In this document: positions 20,574 to 30,826 of the stretch, piece by piece
Numbering within the stretch: position 1 is the first letter of the stretch
Layout of the letters: every line of letters begins with the position of its first letter
From: Mimachlamys varia
Lineage: Eukaryota > Mollusca > Bivalvia > Pectinida > Pectinidae
DNA length: 64,000 nucleotides
Direction of reading: 5' to 3'
NCBI GenBank assembly: GCA_947623455.1
Contig: OX392536.1
Coordinates: forward strand, 38,569,465 to 38,633,464
Notes under the pieces: model-generated
The model's input: the letters and a program-made list of their open reading frames with translations, nothing else
Told to the model about the DNA's origin: nothing
Databases searched by the model: none
Made by a program: the position numbers and the translations under genes

Positions 20574-22433
20574 TAGTCCAGTCATTTTATGATTTTACCT
20601 CAAACTAATTGCAAAAGAATTTATTTTTGGTTTTTCATACAGGTTTTAGTATACATTGTAACAGAAAAAAAGTCTACATTAATCAAAATTGGGGAAAATA
20701 GTTTTTTCTACCCCTAAAAAATCGGGAAAATATAAACAATTACTTGAAAGTCCATTTTTTAACCCAAATATCAACATCAGGTGTAATACAGGATAACTAA
20801 AAAGCATTGTATGACAAGCCTGTTTGTTGTACAACACAAAATTAATAACAAAACAGTTTGAATGGTTTTACGAAAACAATTATGACACCTTGAAAATCAC
20901 TAAAATGTTGTTAATTTATCAATATTTCAGCTTGTGTTGGATTTTTAAGTAAGATTACTCAATCAATCAACGTCACTATTGATTCTTGTTTTATGAGAAT
21001 GTCTTCCCATATAGTTTGTTTATTTAAATTTCAGAAAATGATATATTTAACTTACACCTTTTAAATTATATGGCTGCTCAAAGTTTGTCTGTTGGTCTGA
21101 TTTGGAGCTGATTTTAAATAAAATTGAATGATTCATCGATTTATGTGAACAATATTTCATAAATACCTTCAGCATATGCTGAAATGTGCATTAAATTATT
21201 TTCTATGCAAGTTATTCTTAACAAAAAATAAAACATTTGACAAGATACCTCTATTATATTACTTGAAATTAGGTAGATGAAAACCACATTTGGTGCAAAT
21301 TTAACTTGACCACTAAAATTGGCTAAGTCCACGTTTTTCAACAACAAAATTGTGAATATATTTCTTGATTTTTGCTGGATTTTGAAATAATTTGGCAGTA
21401 ATTACCACCATGACGTAGCCTTCTGGATAAAAGTAAATTGAAATTTATGATTGATGTCAACTTTAAATAAATTGATTTTTCATATTCTGATAATGGAAAT
21501 GAATGGTTGGATACTTAATTTTAAATGAAAATACTAAAGTAAAGGAATCTTTAACTTCAAATTAATCTCATGAAATCATAAGTTTTATGGTGGTTCCATT
21601 TGCAAAATTATATTCAAATCGGACAAGAAATATTCGAAAAAATATGATTTATGTTGTTCATATTGATGGACTTTGCCATTTTTGTAGTGTTCAGGCAAAA
21701 ATGCACGAATTGAAGTTTTTACCGTCAGTTATTGAATATACTTTTTGGGAGAACTTGCCAAATTTATTGTTTCTTAACAATATAAACAATACACAAAAGG
21801 ATATGAACTGATTGGAAGCATTTGCTTTTCTTGTTATCAAAATATTTGTTAGAGAAATACGGATATTGTTCATGTAGGCATGAAATAACACAAAATTGGT
21901 TCAACTGGTCAATTAAGAAGTGTCATATTATTTGTTTACATAAAAATATACCAATTCTTATTAATTAAAATTAGTTGATATGTTTTGGTTTCAGCAACTA
22001 AGTGTAGATTAAGTTTGTTTAGAGTCAGATATTTTTTATCTTTTCCATTCAAAATGAACAAAAACGTCAATATTGTTAAATTAAACAAAAAAAATAGCCA
22101 TTTTGATAGTTGATTTAATCGTTGATAGATTGCTTTTGGTGACAAATTTTGGTTATTCTGAGCTCTACTCAATTTGGTATTCCTATACAATTAATTTCAT
22201 ATGTTAATTATTGTAAAATAGCTAAATATTTCACTTCAAAAACTGTCATATATGTAATTTTTTCTTGTTTCTGGACCATAAAAATGGCTAAAAAATTAAT
22301 TTCCCAAATTTTGATCGATGTAGACTTTTTTCCTGTTATTGTACAAATGATAACCATTCCAAAAACCAAAAAATAAATTCTTTTGCAATTAGTTTGAGGT
22401 AAGGCCTGTTTTTTTGCTAAAATGACTGGACTA
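20574..22433. mobile_element. 1.86 kb element with long terminal inverted repeats
   Basis: Left end TAGTCCAGTCATTTTA at 20574 and its complement ending at 22433. Similarity runs inward for about 150 bases (for example ACCTCAAACTAATTGCAAAA, AATTTATTTTTGG and AAAAAGTCTACAT on the left, found complemented near 22280-22410). The flanks are TAT on both sides. The interior is very AT-rich, with short open frames on both strands but no recognisable transposase. It is best described as a foldback/long-TIR DNA element, probably decayed; the superfamily is not determinable by eye. Confidence 0.75.
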
Positions 22434-23106
22434 TATGATTGCTGTGGTTGTATTACACATCTACTCATGAAATACAGCCACGGCGTGACGTCACGATTGC
22501 ACAACAATGACGTGACGTCACGAGTTCGGTAAAATCTGATGCCGAAAAGAGAAAAATGGCGACGTGATGAAATTAAAACCTTGCACGATATTTAACCTTG
22601 TACATTAAAAAGCAGAGACTGTTTTTTTCTGCGCAATCAAAGTTTGCAAATATGGGGTATTCTTAATCTCGCTGTATCATTTGTTTTCCTCAAAAAATCT
22701 CAAGGAAAAAGTTGATATTTTCAAAATGGTTGCCAGTCAAAAGTATTTTAATGGTTTTTGAGCTTATTCAGGTAGTTGAAATGAGAGAAAACCTTGGGTT
22801 TTACCAAATTTGAAAACCCCTCGGGTGGAATTTCCCTATCTTACACCCCTGGTCATGAAAGAGTCTAATAATAAACACTCACCCTTTGGTCCATGCAATT
22901 GTTTTGCTGCAGCTCCTCACAAACAATATCCCAGAAAACGGAATAGGGCAAACTTTTCTTTTATTCACTATTTAAACACATAAAGCTTATGACTTAATTA
23001 ATTAATCATATCTATAGTATAAAAATGTAAATTATATAATAAAAAAAAAATAATAACACAAAATATCAGTATTACCATTACATGCTTAACGACCCTTCAA
23101 CAAAAG
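22434..23106. other. Spacer with paired CRE-like palindromes
   Basis: No gene seen. Contains two perfect TGACGTCA sites at 22486-22493 and 22513-22520 embedded in GTGACGTCACG. Runs of A near 23040. Confidence 0.5.
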
Positions 23107-23250
23107 CTAGGTTATAAGGGCCAACAAATTGTTTAAAAAATCCGTTCTGAAAAGTTCTTCGACAAATTCAGCCTCGTATGAAAACAAGTTAGCCAAAAGT
23201 GGGACACAGTTAGTTCCCATTGGAATGCCAACAGTCTGTTGGAAAATCTT
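23107..23250 (-). pseudogene. Reverse transcriptase relic (PMGTNC block)
   Basis: The minus-strand frame reads KIFQQTVGIPMGTNCVPLLA followed by NLFSYEAEFVEELFRTDFLN and a stop. The GIPMGTNCxPLLA block is characteristic of a family of RT-encoding retroelements (Penelope-like or related) common in invertebrates. Only this block survives. It lies just downstream of the GPCR's last exon on the same strand, possibly in its 3' UTR region, and is unrelated in function. Confidence 0.7.
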
Positions 23251-23619
23251 TCCTCCAAACTTTCCTCTTTCCTCCAACTTGGTTTGTGACTATATTAAGA
23301 TACACCGATTCCAGTTGTACATTTTTACGACTATGGGGCCAGTTTGAGAGACAAACCGAACATTTCAACAAAGCATTCATCCATTAAGTACCCCCAATAT
23401 ACGACTGGTTGGTTCTGGTGTTTAAATAAGACACACAAGTCACAATACGTACTTTGTTACAAGTCAATTTGGTAACAAGTTAGTAAATAGACGATCCAAA
23501 GGACAGTCTGTTTCCCGATGTGAGTCCGCCATGCATTAATCTTTTTTTCAAGGAACATAGCTTTTTCATGAGACATGCTATAAATATATTTGTGACCAGA
23601 AAATAACCGTGCCAATTCT

Positions 23620-23849
23620 TCAGAACTTTCCACCAGGTTCGGCTGTAGTGCCTCGTCTGGTGATACCAGTCAGTACATCTACTTGTGATTCGTTTCTGGT
23701 CCTACACCCCAGCAGTCGACTTAATGTTTTTCTGTACTCGTGACTCGACAACGCGTACACAAAAGGGTTCATCATAGAGTTAGCATAGCCAAGCCAGAAC
23801 ACTACATCCCAGGCCATTTCTGGTATAAGACACGCCGAACACAAACATC
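23620..23849 (-). CDS. GPCR exon 2 (membrane segment 7 and C-tail)
   Basis: Begins GATGTTTGTGTTCGG after a strong pyrimidine-AG acceptor and ends at TGA 23620-23622. Encodes the end of the third outer loop (CLCSACLIPEMAW), segment 7 (FWLGYANSMMNPFVYAL), helix 8 with a C-terminal Cys, and a short tail. The short tail and complete NPxxY indicate the true 3' coding end. Confidence 0.92.
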
Positions 23850-26800
23850 CTGAAAAAAACAAAGCAAGTCATTGGTTGTCCATCTACACACAATAAAAAG
23901 ATTTAGAACAAGGAAAATATTCATGAAACTATAAGTTATGATATATTTTGCTGATGAATCGGGGGGGGGGGGGGGGGGGGGTGTTCAATAGCGGGTTTGT
24001 TCTTCTGTCTATTGTTGAAACATTGTCGAAACGCAGAGCAGTGTCAACACGAATATATCATCAATGTTGTAGTAGGTCTGCTCGACTACTCCGATATATA
24101 GGGATTCGAATATATACAATAAACATTGTTGAATACAAATGTACCAACGTTTCTACCACAATACCCTGTGTTATTCCACTCTCAGACCATTGCATAATCG
24201 TGCTGACTGTTGGATAAATATATGTTATATACCACTAGTGGAATATGATTTTCCGGACTTTTGATTGGTTTAGAAGTTGAACTTTGATAGGAAATCACGT
24301 GGTTCAATGCAACGTGCTGATTGTTGACGTCGTCAAAATTTGGCGGGGATGTATACGAGATGATGTGTTTTAGCACAAATATTCCGCGGTTCAAAGAAAA
24401 CAACACTGCCACTGCGACTTATTATTATTGTGATAGAAACAGGTCACACGACTCGTGGTTATCGGATATGGAATTTATTTCTTTCTCTCTAAAGCTCGTG
24501 TCTTTTGTAACTTAAAAAATAATTGACACGAGAGAAATAAATTCCATATCCAATAACCACTCGTTGTGTAACTACTATCTATGACACAGATAAGGTACGA
24601 AGGATTAATGTATACCAAAGCTATTAGTTTTGTTTTGATTGCTTGTTTTCTCGTCTTATTTACAGCTGAGGCCATTTAAGGACGATCTCCCGGTGTATGT
24701 TTTGTGATTGTATGTGTTGATCATGTGTGTATTTTTGAGGTGCGGTGTTTGTGTAAGCCTCATTGCAACAGTTCAGAACCGATTAAAAGTGTTATTAAAC
24801 ATAATTAAACTGTCGAAGACCTCAAACAGAACACCCCACCTGGTCGCTTCATACTGATAACGTGCGAACCAGTGGTTTCACTCCCGTAATGCTGAGCAGG
24901 GAGTAGCAACTACCATATTTGAGAAAGCGGTATGCCTAGAAAGGTGACAGAACCAAAAGCTTTCCTCACAGGGTCGAACGCTCAACTAAAGGTCAAAAGT
25001 GAGGTAGTTTCAAGAAATAAGATAAGAGAATACTGAAGCGTCAACAAAACCATAATCCGAACTCAAAGTCGATTGAAGAAGGGGCAAAATATGAACAGAA
25101 GTGAAATATTTACTTTGAGATAACCTGTAAATGTACAAGAGAATACAACCAGGTATTCCGGAAGGGTAAGCGTCCTTTGCTTCATCGACGAGGGAGACAT
25201 AAGGGAGGAGAAAGTTGTTAAGAAAGAAGATCCCAAATCAAGTCGCCTTTTAACGATCAAATAACGGGGCGCCAGATACAATGTACGATTAATACACTCT
25301 ACCTACAAGGCCCCCAAGCCAATAGCTTACTTTGTACTTTTATACAAAGGATGGGTATCTATGCGGCCTTTTTTGGGCAGCGGTATATTCGAACTTTCAT
25401 TTTTTTTTTTAATTTGTTGAAGGATGTCCAATTGTATTACGTGTGAAAAAACTTAAGTAAAATGTTTGACCGACAGTGTGATATCGGGATACCAAAAGGA
25501 GCAAGATAAATCAAGATCACAATGTGCTTCTTTCTAGAAAAAAGATACCAAAGCGTCCACAAAACCATAATCAGAGCTCAAAATCGATTAAACCGGAGGC
25601 AAAATATGAACAAAGGAAAGAGTTACACGGAGATATTTATAAAGAACAAGAAAATAAGACCATGTGTTAAAGAAGAGTAAGCGTTTTCTGCTTCATCGAC
25701 GACACCTGTTATGCAAATCTAGGTCAGTTCCAAGTAATTTCATGGCCACAAAGTGAGAGCTGAGGTATAATTTTCTACCACAACAAGTATGCATCCAAAT
25801 GAGCATGTTCAAAACGCCCAACTTCATGGTACACGGGTACAAAATATTTCTAAATGATACCAAGATGGCGACCATAAAACTTCACCATCTCTATTAACCT
25901 GCATCTCTCGAATCCCTGTAGCACTCGTCAGCAGCCGACTCCTAATACGAAAACTTCGATATTCATAGCAAGCCCTAGAATAAGGAATTAACTGCGACAT
26001 TGAAACACCATGTGTTTATTGGATAATCTGGGATCTAAGTATTAAGAAAGGAAAGTTCACGATCGGAAAATCGAAATCGTCACGTTTATCGTATAGTTTA
26101 GTAGTAAGCTGTCCGCGTTGATCATGTTTGAATTAAAGATTGAAGTAAGCAGCTGATGTAAAAGAGTATGTTGTGCCATTGATTTCAAGTTTAGAAGGGT
26201 ATATACAAAATGTACGATCGACTAGGTCAGCAAACTTCTTGTTGTTAACAGACAGCACATCGTCGATTTGGCACGTTTTTGTTTCCTGTCCTGCATAGCC
26301 CCATATAAAATTAGTTCCGGGTCTTGATTTAATTTCTTCCTTTATCGAATTTAACATACAGATAAAATTATATTTTCCATCACACATTCTGTGAACTGCT
26401 CATTTGATATATATTATTTCCCTGATAGTTCTAAGTCTATCTTCAATGAATGCCTATCTTTAATCGTTAGAGTAACCTTATTCCATTGTTTCATCTTGAT
26501 CAAGCTTTTCGATAAAAAAAAAACCCCGATGACTTCCTCTTACTTACCAAAAGGATACAACACTATAAATGGCATCCAGCAGATGACAAAAATTCCCAAA
26601 ACTTTCCCAAACGTTTTCGCAGCACGGACTTCCATCTTAATTTTTGCAACTTTTTTCAAAAGAGCAGCCTGATTTGGACAGTTTAATGTCACAACGGTCA
26701 TGCGTACATCTTGGGAGGAACCGGAAACGGATGAACAAAAGCTTGAACCACACCCACTGTCTTCATCCTGCTCTTTATTTGATGGAATGATATTTCTTGA

Positions 26801-27484
26801 AATGTCAAAAATGTGTTTGCGTGCAACTACGTATATTTTAGAATACAGACACGTGACGACGATCGAGGGAAGGAAAAATCCAAGAACACACGACTCGATG
26901 ACGTAACTCAAGTGTGTTGTTATTATACACACAGTTGGGTCATCCGGTGGAGGTTGCCTCCAGCCAAAGAGTGGCGGACAGGACACGCTCCCGGCTAGCA
27001 ACCACACCACAATCACCATCACTAGCGCCATCCGGTCAGTCATAATGACGTTGTACCTCAAGGGGCGGGTAACTCCGATATAACGGTCGACTGCTAAGGC
27101 GCACAACGTGTAGAGGGAGGACATGCAGAGAAGCGAGTCGCCTACAGCATGAACAATACACCATCTCTCCCCGAAAGGCCATGACACTATTTCGTTATAG
27201 GACGACAGCGGGAGAATAAAAATCCCCAAACCAAGATCTGCTACGGCCAAGTTCATGACGAGGAAACGTGTCGGTCTCCATGGTTTCGGTAGCTTGGGCA
27301 CGACTAGCAGGACGAAAATATTACCAACTATTACAATAATGGACATCAGACTTAGGACGATACTGAGAATGATGATTCGTTCAATAGAGCCATCGTCATC
27401 CTCTTCATAAATGGCTGATGGTGTTATGTTGCAGCAGTTGCCATTGTTGTCGTTCATTGTCGTAGGTTCTGCTGTTGCGTTCAT
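23620..27484 (-). CDS. Aminergic-like class A GPCR (exons 26548-27484 and 23620-23849)
   Basis: A 388-residue seven-helix receptor at the plasma membrane. Start is ATG 27484; an in-frame stop lies upstream with no other ATG between. Exon 1 ends in phase 1 at GTAAGT. Exon 2 starts after TTTTTTTCAG and completes a Gly codon. Landmarks: sequons N2 and N19; N55 (1.50); D83 (2.50); C109-C186 disulphide pair; D116 (3.32), the amine-binding aspartate; D133-R134-Y135; W161; S198 (5.42); P206; a Ser-rich third inner loop; C302-W303-x-P305; W331 and Y334 in FWLGY; N340-P-x-x-Y344; C361, likely palmitoylated. PLFGWRQP before the ECL2 cysteine resembles alpha-adrenergic/octopamine receptors. Position 5.46 is Gly and 6.52 is Ile rather than the usual Ser and Phe, so ligand specificity is open. 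Confidence 0.93.
23959..23981. repeat. Poly-G tract
   Basis: A run of about 22 G residues in the GPCR intron. Its length may be unreliable in the assembly. Confidence 0.9.
24442..24583. repeat. Inverted repeat (hairpin) of about 140 bases
   Basis: Left arm ACACGACTCGTGGTTATC then GGATATGGAATTTATTTCT; right arm AGAAATAAATTCCATATCC then AATAACCACTCGTTGTGT, with GCTCGTGTC/GACACGAG near the loop. It is an imperfect hairpin and probably the inner or terminal part of a MITE. Confidence 0.7.
24785..24905. repeat. Dispersed repeat, also at 29615-29720
   Basis: Shares CAGAACA, CCACCTGGTC, GAACCAGT, CACTCC and CTGAGC in the same order and spacing with 29615-29720. A dispersed non-coding family in which neither copy shows an open frame of note. 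Confidence 0.55.
25020..25712. repeat. Direct duplication of a ~170-200 base segment
   Basis: The segments 25020-25215 and 25548-25712 share GCGTC(A/C)ACAAAACCATAATC, GAGCTC/GAACTC-AAA-TCGATT, GGGGCAAAATATGAACA-type and GTAAGCGT...TGCTTCATCGACGA sequence. They are diverged copies in direct orientation, inside the GPCR intron. Confidence 0.65.
26133..26387 (-). pseudogene. Reverse transcriptase relic (IDD block)
   Basis: The minus-strand frame contains CQIDDVLSVNNKKFADLVDR followed by IYPSKLEINGTTYSFTSAA. The order (Y)IDDVLSxNNxKF...DxIYPxELEIKxTT is typical of the same invertebrate RT family as the 23.1 kb relic; the YxDD catalytic box survives as QIDD. The frame ends soon after. In minus-strand order it precedes the PMGTNC block, opposite to the order in an intact RT, so the two are separate insertions or rearranged. 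Confidence 0.65.
26548..27484 (-). CDS. GPCR exon 1 (start codon through membrane segment 6)
   Basis: 937 bases, 312 codons plus one base. Encodes the glycosylated N-terminus, helices 1-6 and all three inner loops, ending at YPF-G in the third outer loop. Splicing in the loop between helices 6 and 7 in phase 1 is seen in other aminergic receptor genes. Confidence 0.93.
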
Positions 27485-27669
27485 TGTCACAGTAAGTGCT
27501 GTTGCGTTGATAGCCGTAATGTTATGATATGAAACGTTAACACGTTTAACGTCGAATTTACATTGTCAAATGAAACGATCAAGGATAATGATCTCCTGAT
27601 ACGTTTGTTTAAAAGCAATCTGTCTAACAGAGACTCGCGGTAAACAAGTGACCGGCGGTTTACTTTCAC

Positions 27670-28006
27670 TGCACTCAGCTAAAGTTAATCCCTACAGACC
27701 ATCGCTTCATTAGCGTAAGTGATCCAATGCGTACTATCGCTAATTAATACATATCCCATGGTCAACAAGGTGGCCCGAGCCACTATTAAGTCCGGGGGAC
27801 AGTTTACATACATGTATAATTCCCTAACCGATCCAATTTTTAAAAGATTCAAATGTAAACTGTATTGGAAAGGATAGGGACAAAATAACGTTCATTGTGA
27901 CATGAAGAATAAGAGACTGGTTTGACAAATATGTTAACTATAAACTTGAAAATGTCTTGTTATATAAGGATTTACCTCATTTTTGACTGTGTATAGACCT
28001 CCATAT
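27670..28006. other. 5' flank of the GPCR gene
   Basis: No coding or RNA feature seen. It should include the promoter or an upstream noncoding exon, neither of which I can place. Confidence 0.4.
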
Positions 28007-28170
28007 AAGGATTGTACCTCATTTTGACTGCGTATACGGTAGTATGCCCGCAGTTGGCAACGAACATATTCACTATGGAGCGCGTTAGCGTTAGCGCTCC
28101 ATAGTGAATATGTTCGTTGCCAACTGCGGGCATACTACCGTATACGCAGTCAAAATGAGGTAAAATCCTT
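28007..28170. repeat. Perfect hairpin: 68-base arms, 10-base loop
   Basis: Bases 28016-28083 are the exact complement of 28094-28161, separated by GTTAGCGTTA. With one further mismatch the arms extend to 28007-28170. The arm starts ACCTCATTTTGACTGCG and includes CGTATACGGTAGTATGC. The left arm start is itself partly duplicated just upstream (27969-28000). Perfect arms of this length imply a very recent origin or gene conversion. Confidence 0.95.
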
Positions 28171-29453
28171 ATGTTTACATCATTATTAATTTTCAAGTGC
28201 TAAACAAAGAAAAAAAGCATTCGAAGCGGGTTGCTAAGATGGTAACTACGATGACCGTGGTTGCTAAGATAATATAGTCCCATTGGATGTCAGCAATATA
28301 TTGGTAGATGTAGAATATACACTGTGAACAACACTATTTTTCTTCATAACATCATATGTAAATTTGGTATAAAATAATATTTCTAGCAAGTCAAATTTAT
28401 TTCTTTATTTATAACGGTCGTTATGTACACGCATTGACACAGTGATCTGGTTGTGACGCGGTCCGACGTCGGACATCAAAACTGCAGGGCGCCGCCATGT
28501 TTGCGTTACCGTCAAGTAATTTCGAATGCGCATCATTTGGAATCAAAAGTTTGCTAGAAACTATTTATTGTTTAACCAAAAGAAATTGATTCCATATATG
28601 TTCCATGTTTCAAAATCTTGTAGGAACCAAACAATGGCCGACAGCGAATACTTATTTTTCTGAAGCGTGAACGACGCCATATTTGAACAAATATCAATCC
28701 GCCGAGCCTTTTTTCACTGCGTATACGGTAATATATTCGCAGTCAGAGTTTACTAAGCACAAGAAGGCAGAGGTGTAAATATATTGAAATGTTCATTGCC
28801 AACTGCGGGCATACTACCGTATACGCAGTCAAAAAGAGGTGCAATCCTTATTTTTGCATTATTATTAATTTTCAAGTATTATACGAAGAAAAACATTGGA
28901 AGCGGGTTACTGCGAGGGTAACTACGATGACTGTGATTGCTAAGATAATATAGTTCCACTGAATCTTCATCGATATATTCGTAAAAATAGAAAATACACA
29001 GTGAACAATACTATTTTTTTCATTACATCAATTGTAAATTTGGTATTAAATACTATTTTTGGTATTTCGAATGTAACTCTTTATTTATAACGGTCGTTAT
29101 GTACACGCATTGACACAGTGATCTGGTTGTGACGCGGTCCGACGTCGGACGTCACAACTGCAGGGCACTGCCATATTTACGTTACCGTCAAAGAATTTCG
29201 AATGCGAATCATTTGAATCAAAAGTTTACAAGAAACCATTTATTGCATAATCAGAAATGTATTCTATATATGTTCCATGTTTCAAAATCTTGAAGGAACC
29301 AAACAATGACCGTCAACGAATAGTTATTATCCTGAAGCGTGAACGACGCCATATTTGAACAAATATCAATTCGCCGAGCCCTTTTTCACTGCGTATACGC
29401 AAATATATTCGCAGTCAGAGTTTACTAAGCTCATGAAGGGAAAGGTGTAAATA
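28111..29453. repeat. Two direct copies of a ~670-base repeat
   Basis: Copy 1 (28111-28781) and copy 2 (28790-29453) align along their full length at an offset of 672-679. Shared landmarks: GCCAACTGCGGGCATACTAC, CGGTCGTTATGTACACGCAT, GACGCGGTCCGACGTCGGAC and GCAGTCAGAGTTTACTAAGC. The right arm of the perfect hairpin is the start of copy 1. A third, diverged and interrupted copy lies at 34925-36000. No coding frame is shared, so it is a non-coding repeat family. Confidence 0.85.
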
Positions 29454-30280
29454 TAAAAAATATGACATACGTATATGCATCAAAGAAAATACCTATATTT
29501 ATAACAATGTATTAGATACAGTCATACCTGTAAATCTGGACAATAACTGCTACGCGCTGTAAGACGCAATTGCCTTTGCAACCCAAGTTCTATAGTGATA
29601 CCACATAAGTATAAGGCGAACGCCCCAAGCAGAACAGCTCACCTGGTCTCATTATACAGACAACGGATGAACCAGTCAGTCCACTCCTATAATACTGAGC
29701 GTCAAACATGAACGATATCACTATAACCAGTAAACGCCGAGAGAAAACACCATCTTCTCTGCGGTCTCGCCGACTGTAAAAAAAAGTTTGTTTGTGTTGA
29801 TGCTCTTAAAAAAATGCTGATGGTCTCGAGAGATCATCGTTCTTACTATTCAGAGTAAATGGACGGTGTTTATAGCGGGTTTATGTATATATGAGGCAGT
29901 TAGATATTGGTTTCCTTACAATGCCATGTATTATTATCAGCAAACTTTACCTTCAAAACTATGAAGCCAATATCAAAGACAATTTTCAGATGAGGTAACA
30001 ACCATCCGATGTTGTCCATCCAGGTATTTTACTAGAGTTAAGCCCTTAGTTGAACCAACAACTTCTAAACTACATGTGCGCTAGGCTTTATTCAGCGATA
30101 GTTTACATATTTGGTAACCATTACCATAACTCGTGCATCTGGAAAGTATTAATGTCCTCGCCATGCAATGACAAGGCATAAAGTGTTGCCCTTGACCATC
30201 ATAACGAATAGATATTTTGAACTGTTACTTGGTATATCATACTTGCAGGTGCTTCACTCAAACTGCCAAGGTGGCCCTTA
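29454..30280. other. No gene; contains dispersed repeat copy
   Basis: Includes 29615-29720, the second copy of the 24.8 kb dispersed repeat. Otherwise no feature. Confidence 0.5.
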
Positions 30281-30826
30281 TCCTCGATATCCACGGGTTA
30301 CACTCACCTACGCTCTCTGTTCCCCTAGAATATGAAGGCTCCGTGCGCGTGTGCGCCACCTTGTCGATGAGGCAAGAAAACTGGTTTGACCGCTTTCATG
30401 TACATCACAAGAATCTTGTGGTCACATAAAGGTAAAAATTAAAAAGCCTTGAAGTCTTCTTAAGAACGGGCATCAGCCTAGCGATTGGTTAGTTTTTTAC
30501 TTGAGCGTGTTTTGAAATTTCCTTTACATATTCTTTACAAAAAAAAATTACAACAATTTTGTAAGAGTTACCTCCCCTTCACCATAGACTAGTTTGGCCG
30601 TTGGTATGAAAAGCCTGTCAAATTGTTTGCCAACAATTTCTAGTTTAGTGTTGATTTTATAAGAGTTACATAGTCAGAATCAAATAGTAGCGAGTTGTTA
30701 AATTTCCAAAGACCCTTTCCCCGTTTAAAATTTGTAAAAGTTACCTAGTTACTTCAGTTTTGTCATGATATATTCCAGGGGTATAGAAAGCATAGGTGAT
30801 CGTAACCACTGGATATTGAGGATGAT
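30281..30826. mobile_element. MITE-like element with ~55-base TIRs, copy 1
   Basis: Left TCCTCGATATCCACGGGTTA...CACCTACGCTCTCTG and right ATATTCCAGGGG...CATAGGTGATCGTAAC...ATATTGAGGA are imperfect complements of each other. The same end sequences occur at 56932-56982, 57186-57238 and 57427-57480, so this is a dispersed family. No transposase. Confidence 0.75.

Larger units (their letters stand above)
23850..26547 (-). other. GPCR intron (2698 bases), repeat-rich
   Basis: Carries a G-run near 23960, an inverted repeat at 24442-24583, a dispersed repeat at 24785-24905, a direct duplication (25020-25215 and 25548-25712) and an RT relic (26133-26387). No further receptor exon is needed, since the two exons join in frame. 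Confidence 0.8.

Noticed and set aside
27485..27490. GPCR start two codons earlier
   Set aside because: The earlier codon is GTG. The ATG at 27484 is the first Met after an in-frame upstream stop.
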